A stretch of DNA of 64,000 bases from Eutypella sp. D-1 (GCA_023313575.1 JAJTTP010000019.1:248001-312000); one strand, 5' to 3'; positions 10,435 to 22,493 are shown, counted from the first letter of the stretch. The notes: a model not told the origin generated them from the sequence alone. Numbers and translations are program-made.

Positions 10435-12470
10435 GAATGAACTGCTTGTTACATGCTTATCTCCGAGAATAACTTGCATTAAATATTCCGCACAAAGATG
10501 TGGAATGAAGTTGCGAAGTTAGGAGGCAAGTTCTTAAGCCGGTCGAGTCACTATGTGGGCTTTGATTAGGGCATTAGATAGGTATTTTCTGGCTCCCAAT
10601 TTCGCCGTAGCGGGCCCCTTTCTTGTACCAGTTGCCAGGGTCGTCATCCCTACTAGCCTGAAGATTTTATTTAGGTAACTCGTTCAGCCCAACCTATCTA
10701 TGTAGAGGATTTCTCTCCTGGTTTCAGATAGAAGACACAACAGAGAATCATATACGTGTTGAAACTCAATTTTACGCTGTAGTTGTCTAAGGGCGATATT
10801 CAACACGAGTTGAGATTATGCCCAGGTTCGAGAATCGCTTACCTATTCCATGGAGCCACAGGCACTATTCGATACCCACCTGGGCTTGATACGAGGCCTA
10901 CTAAGAAGCTAGGTTTCCATAGCGCCAACGAGCCACATACATGGAACGCCGTCTCGACTGTACGGATGAAGTCACAATGGCATACCTCCCCAACTTCTTA
11001 TAATGTTGGGGTTGTCTACAGTTGAAGAGAAATCGGAACGCCCTGCACGCCGACTGAGGCGCGAATAGCGGGATTGTGGTTGTATATGCATACAGTATCG
11101 AGCAACACCGCGTAGAACAAGAACGAAAGTCTTTCTTGTCAACACCTAGCAGTAAGGATAATGCAATTGAAGGAAAACAGCATCCGCCTCGGTAAGAATC
11201 TCGACAACGGTTCACTCTCAATGTCGCTGGATCTTGTCATGCTGGAGAGTTGCGGTAATGATACCGCTTGACGCCATGTGGACACGGATGAAGTTGTCAT
11301 CGAGTATTTCCCATTCCTGCTGATACAGTAATAGCACATAGCCCAGCAGTCCAGGACAAGAGTATCGACGACGTGGCAGCCAAGCGGAAAGCGAGACTAC
11401 ACCGTGAGGATAGGCGCATTTAGATCGGGTTTCCGCCCAGTGCCCTGTGAGTTCCGGTATAGATTATGTATTACCCTCTCATATGTTACTTGAGGCCACG
11501 ATCTGCTCACTAAAGTGTGATTCCTGCACGCCTAGTCGCTATGAGATCGACCTTTTGGAAGACGTTCATAACTCAAAGGCTCACTCGATGTGCTTCGGCT
11601 TGAAAATAGCTGGGGGCCAAGCTACTTAAGTCTAGGTCTCTGTTCGAAGTGCCAATGTACCCGTTGCTGTCCCGGGCCCCAACTTGTTCTAGTAGCATAA
11701 ACTGACATCTGTCATCATGGTAAAGGGCCTTTTTGTGGTGACATATGATTATTGACTTGTAGGGTTTACCATCATTGTTCTTCGCCGGTGTTACATTTGA
11801 TTCAAGTCCATCTCAGGTCCGGCCCTCGGGACATATGATATAAGACTTACTAACAGCTGCAACGCTAGCTCACGTAGGGGATCAGCTTCGACCCCGACGA
11901 TTTTCGGAAGCCGATCAAGCCCCGATATTGACGGCGCGGCATTGCCTATCCCGAGTAGTGTTAGATGAGACATCTCTCTCGTGGCCTTTTCTATCAAGTA
12001 CTGTCGTCCGAGATTGGCGGTGTACGCGGAGAATCCCTGACCCTGCTGCTCAATTGGGTTTCTTGACAAACATGCTAGGCTAAGTTTGAAGAAAGATAAC
12101 TTGCCTATTTGGTATCTTGCATACCTAGGCTCCTCTAGCCACGCGACAACCCCCAATAGTTCCAAACTGATGCAGGCCAAAAAGGCTGTTCCAAGCGCCG
12201 GCAACTACGGTTCTGTTCTGACCCCACATGGTCGGACGACATGCGTAATTGGTGCCCGCACCGTCAATGATGGTATTCATACCTAAGACTACGCAAGCAA
12301 GTGGTGTTTGAGGGGATGCGGATGAGAATCATAAAAGCCCTTCCTCTTACTGCCATAATTAGATCAACCCAATCAATCAAACCCTGCCAAGCGAAACACC
12401 AAAGCTGGCAATCTTGCGAGATACAACACAATAAAGCGCACACAGGAACGAGAACAATTATTGGTATACT
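10435..12470. other. 2-kb intergenic region
   Basis: No confident gene. An open frame of 137 codons on the minus strand (11791-12204) starts with a short hydrophobic segment but has no domain that I recognise. Others are shorter and overlap in several frames. This may contain eroded genes or unannotated RNA; I see no repeat or RNA fold that stands out. Confidence 0.45.
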
Positions 12471-13260
12471 ATGGGTGGCGGCGACACACGTCCGGACGAG
12501 CGCATCACGGTGCGTCTCGCGACGCCCGAGGACCTCGACGGCATAATGAAGGTTATCCTTGAAGGCCTCAGCGACGACCCCAAGTTCGACTACCGGTTTC
12601 CGAATCGCGACAAGTTTCCCGAGGATAACCGGAAGTGGCTCACTGCAGAGTACCAATCCTACCTCGAGAATACTATCAAGTACTACTTCTTGGTTGCGAC
12701 AGCCAGCGACTTCGACGATAAGCCCATCGCGATAGCCGTCTGGGATTACTCCCTAGGTGCCCCCGACACGGCAGGTGGTATGTACTAAGCTGCTCTCTTG
12801 GGGCACAGTTCCGATGATGAATCAGAGCTTCTTGTTGTCTTTAGTCTGTTGGGGGCGGCTGAGCTGACTACGAATGCGTGTGCTAGATCTGGGTGTCCCC
12901 GATGACCCCGATGGGGAGGTTCTCAGAGAGGATGTGAACCCAAGACACTACAGGCAGTGGAAGAAGCAAATTATCGCCGGGTTCGAGGAATACTTCGGCA
13001 AGTACGGTCTCGAGCAGTGGCATCTTTGGACGCTATGCACCCTGCCCGAGTTCCGGGGCCGAGGGGCCGGAACGCGACTCTGCAAATGGGGCCTCGAGCG
13101 TGCGTCAAAGAAGGGTGTCATCTCCACTGTCCTGGCCACGGACCCTAAGGGTAAGAAGTTATATGAGAAGGTAGGCTGGGATGTCCAAGGCGTTTTCAAC
13201 ATACACATCCCTGGTGAGGAGGATAATATGGACATCTGGCCAATGACTCACGCGCCGTGA
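12471..13260 (+). CDS. GNAT-family N-acetyltransferase
   Basis: Acetyl-CoA-dependent N-acyltransferase of unknown substrate. Exons 12471-12777 and 12887-13260 around a 109-nt intron with a GTATGT donor give 226 residues. The N-terminus ITVRLATPEDLDGIMKVI is the usual first strand and helix of the fold. The acetyl-CoA pyrophosphate loop is LCTLPEFRGRGAGTRL (RGRGAG at about residues 159-164), followed by KWGLERA, VLATDPKGKKLYEKVGWDV and a C-terminal IWPMTH. This Y/E-K-x-G-W pattern is typical of the large fungal GNAT group that includes many secondary-metabolite or detoxification enzymes. Intact. No neighbours within 800 bp suggest a pathway. AATAAA-like sequence lies ~110 nt downstream. Confidence 0.9.
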
Positions 13261-14110
13261 GACCTCTGCGGCAGAGGCCAGTTAGTCAAAGGAGGCATGA
13301 TGGCGGCATGACACGGAGGGCTCCCGACACGCACATGCCGTAAACCGGGAAAATGTTGGGAGACGTGGCAATAAATATTAATAGCGATGCAGCCTCTGCT
13401 TTATTTCAGCCCCCTCCTATCTCAGTTGCTTCAGTGCAGCCTTCGAGTACGCGTTTAAGCCCCGCGGCTGCGAGTTCCTCTCAGATCGGTTAAAGCGGCT
13501 CTCGTAATATTGAAGGAGGCATCACTTGGCGCTCGGCTGATGAATGCGCCGCAGTCTGGGTTTCGGTGAGAACCACCAATGTAATGCAAGGTAGGGTAGC
13601 GATTTTCAGCCACCCTCGAACGATAGGGTAACGGGGTACACCACCCGATGTGTGCTTATCGGAATGCTTCCCAACTCTTTAAACATGATGTTCGTCAGCA
13701 ACTGCACTTTACATGCCCCCCTTGCATAATAGCTTCCAAGGCTGTTGAGTAAATTGGTATCACAAGAGCGACTTCGCCCCGCGGCTATGGCAAATATCTT
13801 CAAGCCATGCATATAGCTGTGTCGGTTACTCCTGATCACAAGTATGGAAAGGCTCATATGTAAGATTATGAGTCGCCAGAGAGGCAGCCAGCGACGAATG
13901 CGGTCGCCATCTTGATCCGACTATATAAATCGGATGCGCTAGAACGGGAACTAGCCTTCTAGATCTTCGTTACTGCTTTCCAGAACCGCGAACGTCCCAA
14001 TATAACCACGATAAAAAGAAACCCCCATTTATCCCACTCCTAAGAAGCAACGATAAGCAGGTCCAATACGACCGATACAAGCAAAATTGACCATAACTCA
14101 CCTTTTTACG
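13261..14110. other. intergenic spacer
   Basis: 3' flank of the acetyltransferase gene and the promoter side of the next gene. A TATATAAAT stretch at 13921-13929, about 180 bp before the next ATG, could be a TATA element. No other feature. Confidence 0.45.
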
Positions 14111-14524
14111 ATGCCGTACTATATCAGCAACAACTACTACCACCACCGTGGCCACCATTCTTATGGGTCTCATAACCATGAGCTGGCCGAGCGCTTCGCT
14201 CACGAGACTCGGTACAGTCACCGCCCGACGCAATACATAGTGAACAACGGGCATCTCGTTGTCGACGACAGATCCGCTAGGCACAGCGACGCTGTCATTT
14301 ACAATGCGCGGGGCTCAACGATGTGGCTGAAGCCTACTAGCAACGACTACTCCCCTATCATCTACGAGCCCCACTATTCATACCGATCAAGATCATCCTG
14401 CCGTGGCTGTTATGAGAGGCGCGGAACCTACAGCGCTGGCTACTGTCGTGAATGCTACAATCACCGGTATTACGACACCGATCGGAAAGTGATCAGTATT
14501 TCAACACGAAGGTTACTCACCTAG
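14111..14524 (+). CDS. Tyr/His-rich small protein with CxxC pairs, unknown
   Basis: A 137-residue open frame; the start MPYYISNNYYHHRGHHSYGS at 14111 is preferred to one 24 nt upstream. It has two parts. The first ~90 residues are Tyr/His/Ser/Asn-rich, with a small ordered-looking core (QYIVNNGHLVVDD, AVIYNARGSTMWLKP). A C-terminal putative zinc-binding ribbon has CRGCYERR at one end and CRECYNHRYY at the other, with 12 residues between the CxxC pairs. No known family is recognised and there is no signal peptide or membrane helix. The paired cysteines and biased composition argue against chance, but the gene could have a further 3' exon, because the last residues after the ribbon look random. 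Confidence 0.55.
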   Translation: MPYYISNNYYHHRGHHSYGSHNHELAERFAHETRYSHRPTQYIVNNGHLVVDDRSARHSDAVIYNARGSTMWLKPTSNDYSPIIYEPHYSYRSRSSCRGCYERRGTYSAGYCRECYNHRYYDTDRKVISISTRRLLT

Positions 14525-14978
14525 GGTGCTTAAAGTGGGGCCTGCTATATATTGATCCCAGCGGTGTTTGTGGTGAAGGGTCGTTGCCATACAGGAGCGA
14601 GGTTTCTTTCCTTCTCAGATTATTTTTTATGTATCTAGCTAATGATCGCCCACGTCCATATTTGCGGTTTGGTACTTCGGTGAAATGAATTTACGATTAT
14701 GTTTCATTATGACAATGCTTGCCTGGCTAAGTCTTTGTTTGATATCCCCCCTTGCGTTACAATGAGACATCAAACTCCATGGTCAAATTGCAATCCATCC
14801 GCCCCCTACGAGAGGCATGACCTCCAAACCATCTCAATCAGTACAAAAAGAAGCGTTTCGCAACTCATTCTGAGTTCCTTTGTGACTTCATACAAGGACA
14901 CCTTGCAGCACTTCGCTCATCCACATAGTTCACCCCCATATCTTCATTCCCGGTTGGAGTAGAGCAGAAACAAAGAAG
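14525..14978. other. intergenic spacer, Rpb12 upstream region
   Basis: Holds the 5' flank of the Rpb12 gene. No recognisable gene or repeat. Confidence 0.5.
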
Positions 14979-15433
14979 ATGGCATCTAGGGCATCGTCAC
15001 CGAATCGGTCACCGTCATCCGCACATGCGCGGTCTCCATCTCCGGCACGCTCACCCCAGAATAACGAGCCGGAAGAAGACGAAGAAGTGGAAGAGATCCA
15101 ACCTGCGCCGGCCGCGGCAGCTCCTGCGACGGCGGCAACCCGCGTAACCATCGATGCCCCAGTCGACCCGGTCTCTAAGCTCTGCATATACCAATGTGCC
15201 GACTGCAACACCAAGTTCAGACCCGCCCTCAATGACAGGGGGAAGCCCATCTGGAAGTGCAGGGAATGTGGTGCTCACATGTTCTACAAGATTCCCAGAA
15301 TAAAGTAAGCTCCAGTGGTCCCCTCTAGCAACGAGAACATAACTCTCGCGCTGTATTTACATAGTAACAACGACGATTGAAGCTAATAGAGGTCTTGTGC
15401 TTATTTAGGAAGCGTCAGTTTGAGGCTCGATAG
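14979..15433 (+). CDS. RPB12: RNA polymerase I/II/III shared subunit RPABC4 (Rpb12/Rpc10)
   Basis: Small zinc-binding subunit common to all three nuclear RNA polymerases. Exons 14979-15304 and 15409-15433; the 104-nt intron has a GCTAAT branch-like site. The spliced protein is 116 residues. The last exon supplies only KRQFEAR after a split Lys, which restores the conserved C-terminal end of the family; without the intron the protein would stop at IPRIK. Zinc ligands are C73, C76, C94 and C97 (CADC ... CRECGAHMFYK). The first ~60 residues are a Ser/Pro, acidic and Ala-rich disordered extension; such extensions occur in filamentous fungi, while the yeast protein is about 70 residues. The function follows from the motif and is not in doubt. 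Confidence 0.93.
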
Positions 15434-16942
15434 TGTTTTCGTCGACCCTAATTCGTCAATAGAGGGCACGCAATATTTGCAGATGATGGGAAGTAGATAA
15501 GACGGCCAAACGCACAGTCATTACCTTAGAAGCTTGAGCGAATTCGATTATAAGCTGCTTTAGAAAAGTGCAAGCGATAAATTGCGTACATAGAATCATC
15601 TTGCAGCTGCAATGTTAATTTAGACTCCCGCTGACCTCGACCTTTGCTTCCTAAGGGGCCATACGGTTGATAGGGTCAAATGAGCGCTCGCAGAGGCTGC
15701 TCGAAATAAGCTAACTTTAATCTCTTACACTCTCTTTATTAATTTCAACAGAGCTTACATGGAAATACGACACTGGACTTCGGGTCTATAAGTGAAGTGC
15801 ATGAACCAATTCCCTTACTAAGTATGAGGCCGACCTCTCGCCCCTGGCCATCAAGCCCCCCCGGGGGGGGGGGGGCGACCAGAGCCCTGACCTCGTGATA
15901 ACGCCGCTGTTGGACGGTGTGCTACTAGTTGAGGATGCGGCCTGTCAGTGGTAGCATCCCGTCCGGTGTGCATGGTGGCGTGATTCACGATGAGGCCGAT
16001 AAGAGTTTCCGCGACAACCGTTATATCAGGGGTCAGTTTACCTACGAGTATGCTTGGCCAGCTATCTAGAAATACAGTCTGCGCTCACTACAGAAACTCG
16101 AACCGAGCCGAAGATTTATGCGCGAATGCTTTGCATACTAGGTAGCTATCGCATTCAATGATCGAAGGGACGGATTTGTCTAGTTCAGGGTTTAGGACCT
16201 CATTTAACTCGACTTCGATGGTAAACGCCAACGAACTAAGACACAAGCTGGAAATACTATGTCAGCAGTACCGATAAAACCGCTTCGCAGTGCCATATAG
16301 CTTATCGATCGTGCGCCTGGTAGATGGATTTGAGACTTCTTTCAGGACATGAGCTCTCAAGCACCTGTGCTGATGGCGAGGCTGTGAGATGTTGAGACTG
16401 AGTGATGGTGTTGAATGGGAATTTGGAGAGGCTTAACAACATTGCAATAAACGGCGTTCTGATTTATATTACCTACCCAAGTAGTTATTTATCTAGGCTA
16501 TCGAATCATTTCTAGAATAATAGCTAGGCCAATTAGCGACGAGTTATCGAAGGCGGACCGCCGACATCGTGACCGGTAACGGAGGGTCGACGGACAGCTT
16601 AAGGTTTCCTGCAGATAAGTACGACCCGCTCCCCTGCAGATAATCAATCACCTACCGCGGATCCGCATGGATGCGTGCTGAACACATGCAGAGACGCTGT
16701 ATGTTGAGCATTGCTGGGATCATACGTCATTTGAGCGCACACCGTATCTCTTATTAATCCAGGGAGGTCCTCGTCTCGAGAAAATTTTCAGCGAGGCCGG
16801 CGAAACCCTAAGTATCAGTGGGTTGTTAATGTGCTTCATCTGACGTCCCCTACCAAATTCTCAGGCCCCTTTCTAAATCGAGTACTAAAGTCTAGCGGCA
16901 CACCCAAACAAGCTAAAGTACAAAGCCAAGTTCAAGTTAGAT
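15434..16942. other. 1.5-kb intergenic region with a GC palindrome
   Basis: No gene recognised. A C-run followed directly by a G-run (about 15857-15876) can form a hairpin. The rest has no open frame with features. The last 150 bp are the 5' flank of the HAD gene. Confidence 0.5.
15857..15876. repeat. C-run/G-run hairpin
   Basis: Seven C followed by about thirteen G: a self-complementary stretch and a possible assembly weak point. Confidence 0.8.
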
Positions 16943-17759
16943 ATGCCGAAAGTCAAGGAACTTCTTTTCGACTGCGACAACACGCTCGTGCTGAGCGAGG
17001 ACATCGCGTTCGAGAGTTGCGCGCAGCTGGCGAATGAGGTGCTCGCGCAGCACGGGGTGGCGGGAGCCTCACGGTACGACGGGGCTTCGCTGCAGCGCGA
17101 GTTCGTGGGGATGGGGTTCCGGGGCCAGCTGGGGCGGCTGCAGGAGAAGCACGGGTTCACGATGGCGGCGGACGAGGTGCAGCGGTACGTAGACCGGGAG
17201 CTGGGACGGACGATCGAGAACCTCGAGAAAGACTGCGAGGCGTGCAAGGGCGTTGACCCAGTGCTGGAAAGGCTTGCGGCGGAGCGCAGGCTCGGCCTCG
17301 CCATCGTCTCCAGCTCTCACCTCAGCCGCGTCGAGGCCTCCATCCGCAAGGCCGGCCAAGATCGCTTCTTCCCTCACGACAGGGTCTTCTCCGCGCAGTC
17401 ATCGCTCAACCCACCTTCCTCGAAGCCGGACCCCGCGATTTACCTGTTCGCGTGCGAGAAGCTAGGGGTCGAGCCGAAAGAGTGCATCGCGATCGAGGAT
17501 AGCAAATCAGGTAAGATAGGGGTGCATCCTTCTCCTGAAGCGACACGACATGATTGACCCTGCGATAGGCGCAACTGCGGCCATGAGAGCTGGCATTCCG
17601 TGTATTGGCTACGTCGGTCCTTACCTAGCTGAGGGAGGCAAGGAGAAGCAGGAGGAGATGGCCAAGATACTGACAGAAGACTGCGGCGTCGCGACTATCA
17701 TGTACGATTGGAGCGAGTTCTGGGACAAGCTCAAGCTGATGGAATCACGAGAAGACTAG
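16943..17759 (+). CDS. HAD-superfamily hydrolase (phosphatase-like)
   Basis: Probable Mg-dependent phosphatase of the haloacid dehalogenase superfamily, phosphoglycolate-phosphatase/beta-phosphoglucomutase-like subfamily. Exons 16943-17510 and 17569-17759 (58-nt intron) give 252 residues. All four motifs are visible: nucleophile loop FDCDNTLV (D10, D12), motif II IVSSS, motif III Lys161 in SSKPDP, and motif IV IAIEDSKSG (E185, D186). An alpha-helical cap fills residues 20-110, as expected for a C1 cap. The C-terminus (YDWSEFWDKLKLMES) is family-like. Substrate unknown. The splice joins Ser-Gly-Ala across motif IV in phase, giving SKSGATAAMRAGIP, the usual continuation. Confidence 0.93.
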
Positions 17760-19299
17760 CAGTGCTCCTTTCTGGATCCCGGCTTCTCTTGTTACTGGTC
17801 GACGCATAGTTGAAAGAGTTAGACGTCATACCGCGAGGTTATCTCAAACAAATATAGCATCTTGGGCTAGATCTAGATACATTTGCAGACAATACAAATT
17901 CGCAATCCTATATAGTTTTTCTTCTTTTCTCTTCTTTATCCTATCAGATCGATTCCCCTCGATATGTAAGAGCTCATGTTAGTATACCCGCTTTGTGGAG
18001 TATGTCGAATCGATTAACCGTTCACCGTCAGGGGGCTTTCCTAGGTCCAACCGGGGTTTTGCGGGGATGATTGTAAACTCGGATGTTCTGAATGGGCAGA
18101 CAAACATCATCACGTGTGATGGTCCGAGGGATTGTCTGAACTACAAGAAGTAATGTGAGATGTCAACGGCCACGATTTCCAATTATGGAAGACTGACGAC
18201 GCTTAAACGAGGTACAGGACCGCCCCAAATACTAACCTCAACCAAGTAACGTACGGCAGTGCTGAGACAGCGCTCTAGGGGCTAGATTCAGGTCCCAATT
18301 GTATGCGAGTTCAGCGGTGCCTCGGCAAGTCTGAAAACTTGGGTCCGGCACGGGAGGGAATGGCCCCGATGACCCCAATAACCCCAATAACCCCACGCAT
18401 GAAGTGGGTCTACAATGACATCAGCGACATCAGCGCATTTGCATTACAAATTATGGCCTATTGTGCTGAAGAAACTGGACGCTGTCAGGATCACATGTCA
18501 GAGTGGAAATAGAACGAGTAGCGAAACCAACGGGTTGGGTAGGCACATGACATACGCCTCTGGAATGCACAAGGTCATGAGAACGAATGTCGACGATGAA
18601 TACAACCTTAACATGCTAGACCAAATTATGATTTATTAACTTTCCCCGCGAGTATTCTGCTTTACCCCGGAAATTCCAATCCAAGCCAACTAAATGTCAA
18701 TCCAGCCTGTTATCCCCATGTTTTCATGATCTTTTTCTCAAGGCTTCCCGCCCGTTCTTCCCATTTCCGGGGCAGCGAGTGGGCCCGGAGTACTTATTCT
18801 TAGCGCATCCCGGCTTTCCGAGTTGGAAGGGGAAGTCGCCTAGGCTGTTGCTAGTGCTAGGTCAGGGTGTCATATTGTTAATTCTGGCGCATTGAATGGT
18901 CGGTTTCGGGCTGCTTTCAGCGTCGGCATACACCTGGGCATACTGGAGGCATGTGATTGTGGAGCCGAGCTAAGATACTCGAGATACAAGCACGAGATAC
19001 GTACTGGCATAGTGAAGATACATATTATGCAATGCATGAATAGGGGAGTCGAGAAGTACCTTTCTGGGTACGTACATGTAGTTAGCAATGGAAAGAAGTA
19101 CCTGACTGACTCCTGCCTCCTTACTTCGTGTAAGCTCTTTTAACGGATTCTTGAAGTTGCCCGTGCTGCCCGTTGTTGTCGTATTTGACATAATTCCGTC
19201 CTTCCCTTAATTGCTCTTTCCTTCCACATCGCATTCTCCCTTCTCTATCTTGATTACTATCCTCAGTATACATCCTACACTACACATCTGTACCCAAAA
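17760..19299. other. 1.5-kb intergenic region
   Basis: 3' flank of the HAD gene and 5' flank of the acyl-CoA dehydrogenase gene. Short open frames (18303-18639, 18892-19143) lack domains. A small direct repeat of CCCCAATAA units is near 18370-18393. Nothing else recognised. Confidence 0.5.
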
Positions 19300-21200
19300 A
19301 TGTCTAAGACGTTCTCCAAGGCCGACGTCGCGTCGCATAACAAGGGCGATGACCTTTACATCATCGTCGATGAGGATGTCTATGATTTGACCAAGTTTCA
19401 AGATGACCACCCAGGTATGTAAGATGAATGAACCCTACACAAAAGCGCATAGTGTCTCGAGGCTTCTAGTTAGAAAGAAGCTAACAAGTCCATTTGCATA
19501 GGCGGCAAGAAGATCCTCGCCCGAGTAGCGGGCAAGGACGCGTCCAAGCAGTTTTGGAAATATCACAATGAGGGCATTCTCAAGAAGTACAAGAAATCCC
19601 TGCAAGTTGGCTCACTGGACTCGAAGCCCAAGGTCGAGGCCACGCTGTCCCCGACATTAGCCGCGCCCGAACCTAAAAAGGAGGCGAAGAAGGCGGTGGT
19701 ACCCACGAAGAAGGATGAGGGACAGGAGGAGGAAGCCGAGCCTCTCGAGCCCTTCGGTGCCCAGATTCCCTTCGCAGACCCTAGCTGGTACCAGAGCGTG
19801 AGTAATCCACCGCGCCCACTAATTGCGCTTTAAAATTGGTATACGCAGTGTAGCACTACTAACTTATTCTACCTAATCAGTATCACTCTCCGTACTTCAA
19901 CGAATCGCACGCCGCTCTCCGAGCCGAGGTTCGCGAATGGGTTGAATCCGAGATCGAGCCGAACGTCACAGAATGGGATGAGAAAAAGGAGGTGCCTCGC
20001 GAGATCTTCCTCGAGGCTGGCCGCCGCGGCTACCTCGCCGGCCTGCTGGGCGTCAAGTACCCGGTTGAGTATGTGGGTGGCAACACAGTAAAGTCGGTGC
20101 CGCCGGAGCAATGGGACTTGTTCCATGAGATGATCGTCACCGATGAGCTGTCGCGGACGGGATCCGGCGGCTTCGTGTGGAACATGATCGGTGGCTTTGG
20201 CATTGGCGGCCCACCGCTCATGAAATTCGGCAAGAAGGCGCTCAAGGACCGTATCGTGCCCGGCCTGCTGTCCGGCGAGAAGCGCATCTGTCTCGCCATC
20301 ACGGAGCCCGATGCCGGTAGCGATGTTGCCAACCTCACGTGCGAGGCCCGGCTCAGTGACGACGGCAAGCACTACATTGTCAACGGTGAGAAGAAGTGGA
20401 TCACCAACGGTATTTGGTCCGACTACTTCACTGTCGCTGTGCGCACCGGCGGCGAGGGCATGAATGGTATTTCGCTGCTGCTTATCGAGCGCGACTTCGG
20501 CGGCGTTAGCACCAGGCGCATGGATTGCCAGGGCGTGTGGTCCAGTGGAACGACCTACATCACCTTCGAGGATGTCAAGGTACCAGTGGAGAACCTTCTG
20601 GGCAAAGAGAATCAGGGCTTCAAGGGTAAGTTACACTCCAATTTCTGTGTGTATCTATATCAACCGGGAGTGAAGAACGCTAACCAAGGGCGATTGGAAC
20701 ATGCAGTCATCATGACCAACTTCAACCACGAGCGCATGGGCATCATCATCCAGTGCCTGCGGTTCTCACGGGTATGCTACGAGGAGTCAGTGCGGTACGC
20801 GAACAAGCGGCGGACGTTCGGGAAGAAGCTGATGGAACATCCGGTGATCCGGATGAAGCTGGCGCATATGGCGCGGCAGATCGAGGCGTCGTACAATTGG
20901 CTAGAGAACCTGATCTACCAGTGCGAGCGGATGGGAGAGACGGAGGCAATGCTGCGGCTCGGCGGGCCCATCGCCGGCCTCAAGGCCCAAAGCACCGTCA
21001 CCTTCGAGTTCTGCGCCCGCGAGGCCTCTCAGATCTTCGGTGGTCTCAGCTACTCTCGCGGCGGCCAGGGCGCCAAGGTCGAGCGCCTCTACCGTGACGT
21101 CCGCGCCTACGCCATCCCCGGCGGCTCTGAGGAGATCATGCTCGATCTCTCCATGCGCCAGAGCCTCCGCGTCGCCCAGATCGCCGGCATGAAGTTGTGA
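19300..21200 (+). CDS. cytochrome b5-acyl-CoA dehydrogenase fusion protein
   Basis: Two-domain redox enzyme: an N-terminal cytochrome b5 heme domain (residues 1-78) and an acyl-CoA dehydrogenase (about 140-549). Exons 19300-19414, 19502-19797, 19881-20625, 20707-21200; 549 residues. Heme ligands are His37 in DDHPGG and His60 in FWKYHNE. A Lys/Ala/Glu-rich linker follows. The dehydrogenase shows CLAITEPDAGSD, KKWITNG, GVSTRRM, RRTFGKKLMEHPVI and RDVRAYAIPGGSEEIM. Reaction by family: FAD-linked alpha,beta-dehydrogenation of an acyl-CoA; the b5 domain may pass electrons. The medium-chain enzyme's catalytic Glu (YEG) is replaced by PGG here, so the base must lie elsewhere or be one of the following Glu pair. 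No peroxisomal C-terminal tripeptide of the SKL type is seen (it ends MKL). Confidence 0.95.
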
Positions 21201-21890
21201 GGTTGGGCGGAGGTGCGAAGCTGATGCGATGCATGATTGGGGCGGCGTGAACGGTTGTACTTGTGTCCATTCTGTGTACATATATCATATTGTATTTACT
21301 TTACCTAACATATTTTCCGTTAACTTGTGAAATACTTCAAAAACAAACCTTAACCCCAGAGAAGCTTGAGGTTGCAGGGTTATAACACACATTTGCTAAA
21401 CATCAGTACTAGGAACGAGTGAGAGCATAAGTGGGGAATGCTGTAATTAAGCCAAAAAAGGTTGTCCAGCGACTACTTCAGTTGCCCGGCCGCGCTATTG
21501 ACTCCGACGACGGTGGCAGTACTTAAGTAAGTAGCAGCTCAGTAATTTAATTTTGGGTTGTCTCCAGCGTGCACGCAGTGTTACCAAACTGTTGGTCCAT
21601 TGGCCTCTGAAAGAGTTTTCAAGTACTACGTTGTTACCTGTCTGCCTGTGACAACCCTCTGAGCTAGGTTTTCAGGCAAACACAAGCTTAACTAATGATG
21701 CAGAGAAAAAGGCTATACGAAGTAAAAGAGCTGGAATAAGTGAACATATTTATGAGTCACACTAACATGACTTTCCACGTCGAATAGCAATTTGAAGATA
21801 GCCCAACATTGCAACCTATGTAGCTCCTGTCATAAACCACTTCTATGTGGCCCCGGCAACTTCCCAGAACACCCCCGCATCGAAGCAATC
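21201..21890. other. intergenic spacer
   Basis: Between the acyl-CoA dehydrogenase and the P-loop gene. Nothing recognised apart from an in-frame ATG at 21792 upstream of the preferred start of the next gene. Confidence 0.5.
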
Positions 21891-22493
21891 ATGACCACAA
21901 AACCACTTCCTATAATCCACATCAACGGATTTCCCGGCACCGGGAAACTGACCATTGCAAAAGAGCTGCAGCGGCTGATCGGCACGCCGCGCTGCCGGCT
22001 GGTGCACAACCACCTGCTAATCAACCCGGCGGACGCCGTGCTCCCGCGCTCCGCACCAGGGTACCAGGAGCTGCGGCGCGCGCTGCGACAGGCGGTTTTT
22101 GCGACGCTGGCGGCTGACGAGACGACCCGCGGGTGTGTATATGTATTCACGGACTTCCAGTCCAGTAGCCCCGTGGGCACAGCCGTGTGCGCAGAGTTCC
22201 GCGCCGCCTCCCGCGCCCGCGGCTGCGAGCTCGTCTCCATTGTATTGGAGTGCAAAGAGGAGGTCAACGTGGCTAGGCTTACGTCTGTGGATAGAGAGGT
22301 CCATCACAAGATCGTCGACCCCGCACTACTCCGATCATTTCGGCAACGGTCGACGATCCATCGTTACGTCGACCTCCCGTCGCAGTTAGAACTCGACGTC
22401 ACCGAAAAGACTGCGACAGAGGCGGCGGAGCAGATATTACAGCATTTGTTAACCATATCACCGAATATTGTCGCAAAGGAACAGGAGGCCTAA
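21891..22493 (+). CDS. P-loop (AAA_33/adenylate-kinase-like) small NTPase, unknown substrate
   Basis: An intronless 200-residue protein. The start at 21891 puts the conserved beta strand right at the N-terminus (LPIIHINGFPGTGKLT); an in-frame ATG at 21792 would add 33 residues of Cys/His-rich sequence without family character. Walker A GFPGTGKLT is at residues 13-21. The later pattern, VYVFTDFQ as the second strand, VSIVLECKEEVNVARL then Arg, and a C-terminal LELDVTEKTATEAAEQI, matches small kinase-like P-loop proteins in which the last segment reads 'leldvt...ea...il'. It probably phosphorylates a small molecule or nucleotide. Such single-domain genes are frequent and uncharacterised in filamentous fungi. 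Confidence 0.85.
   Translation: MTTKPLPIIHINGFPGTGKLTIAKELQRLIGTPRCRLVHNHLLINPADAVLPRSAPGYQELRRALRQAVFATLAADETTRGCVYVFTDFQSSSPVGTAVCAEFRAASRARGCELVSIVLECKEEVNVARLTSVDREVHHKIVDPALLRSFRQRSTIHRYVDLPSQLELDVTEKTATEAAEQILQHLLTISPNIVAKEQEA

Noticed and set aside
10803..10825. Possible second tRNA T-arm (GGTTCGAGAATC)
   Set aside because: No cloverleaf can be drawn around it.
11791..12204. 137-codon minus-strand frame with a hydrophobic start
   Set aside because: No recognised family and no codon pattern that supports it; left as spacer.
21792..21890. 33-residue extension of the P-loop protein
   Set aside because: Cys/His-rich and not family-like; the downstream ATG places the first strand correctly.
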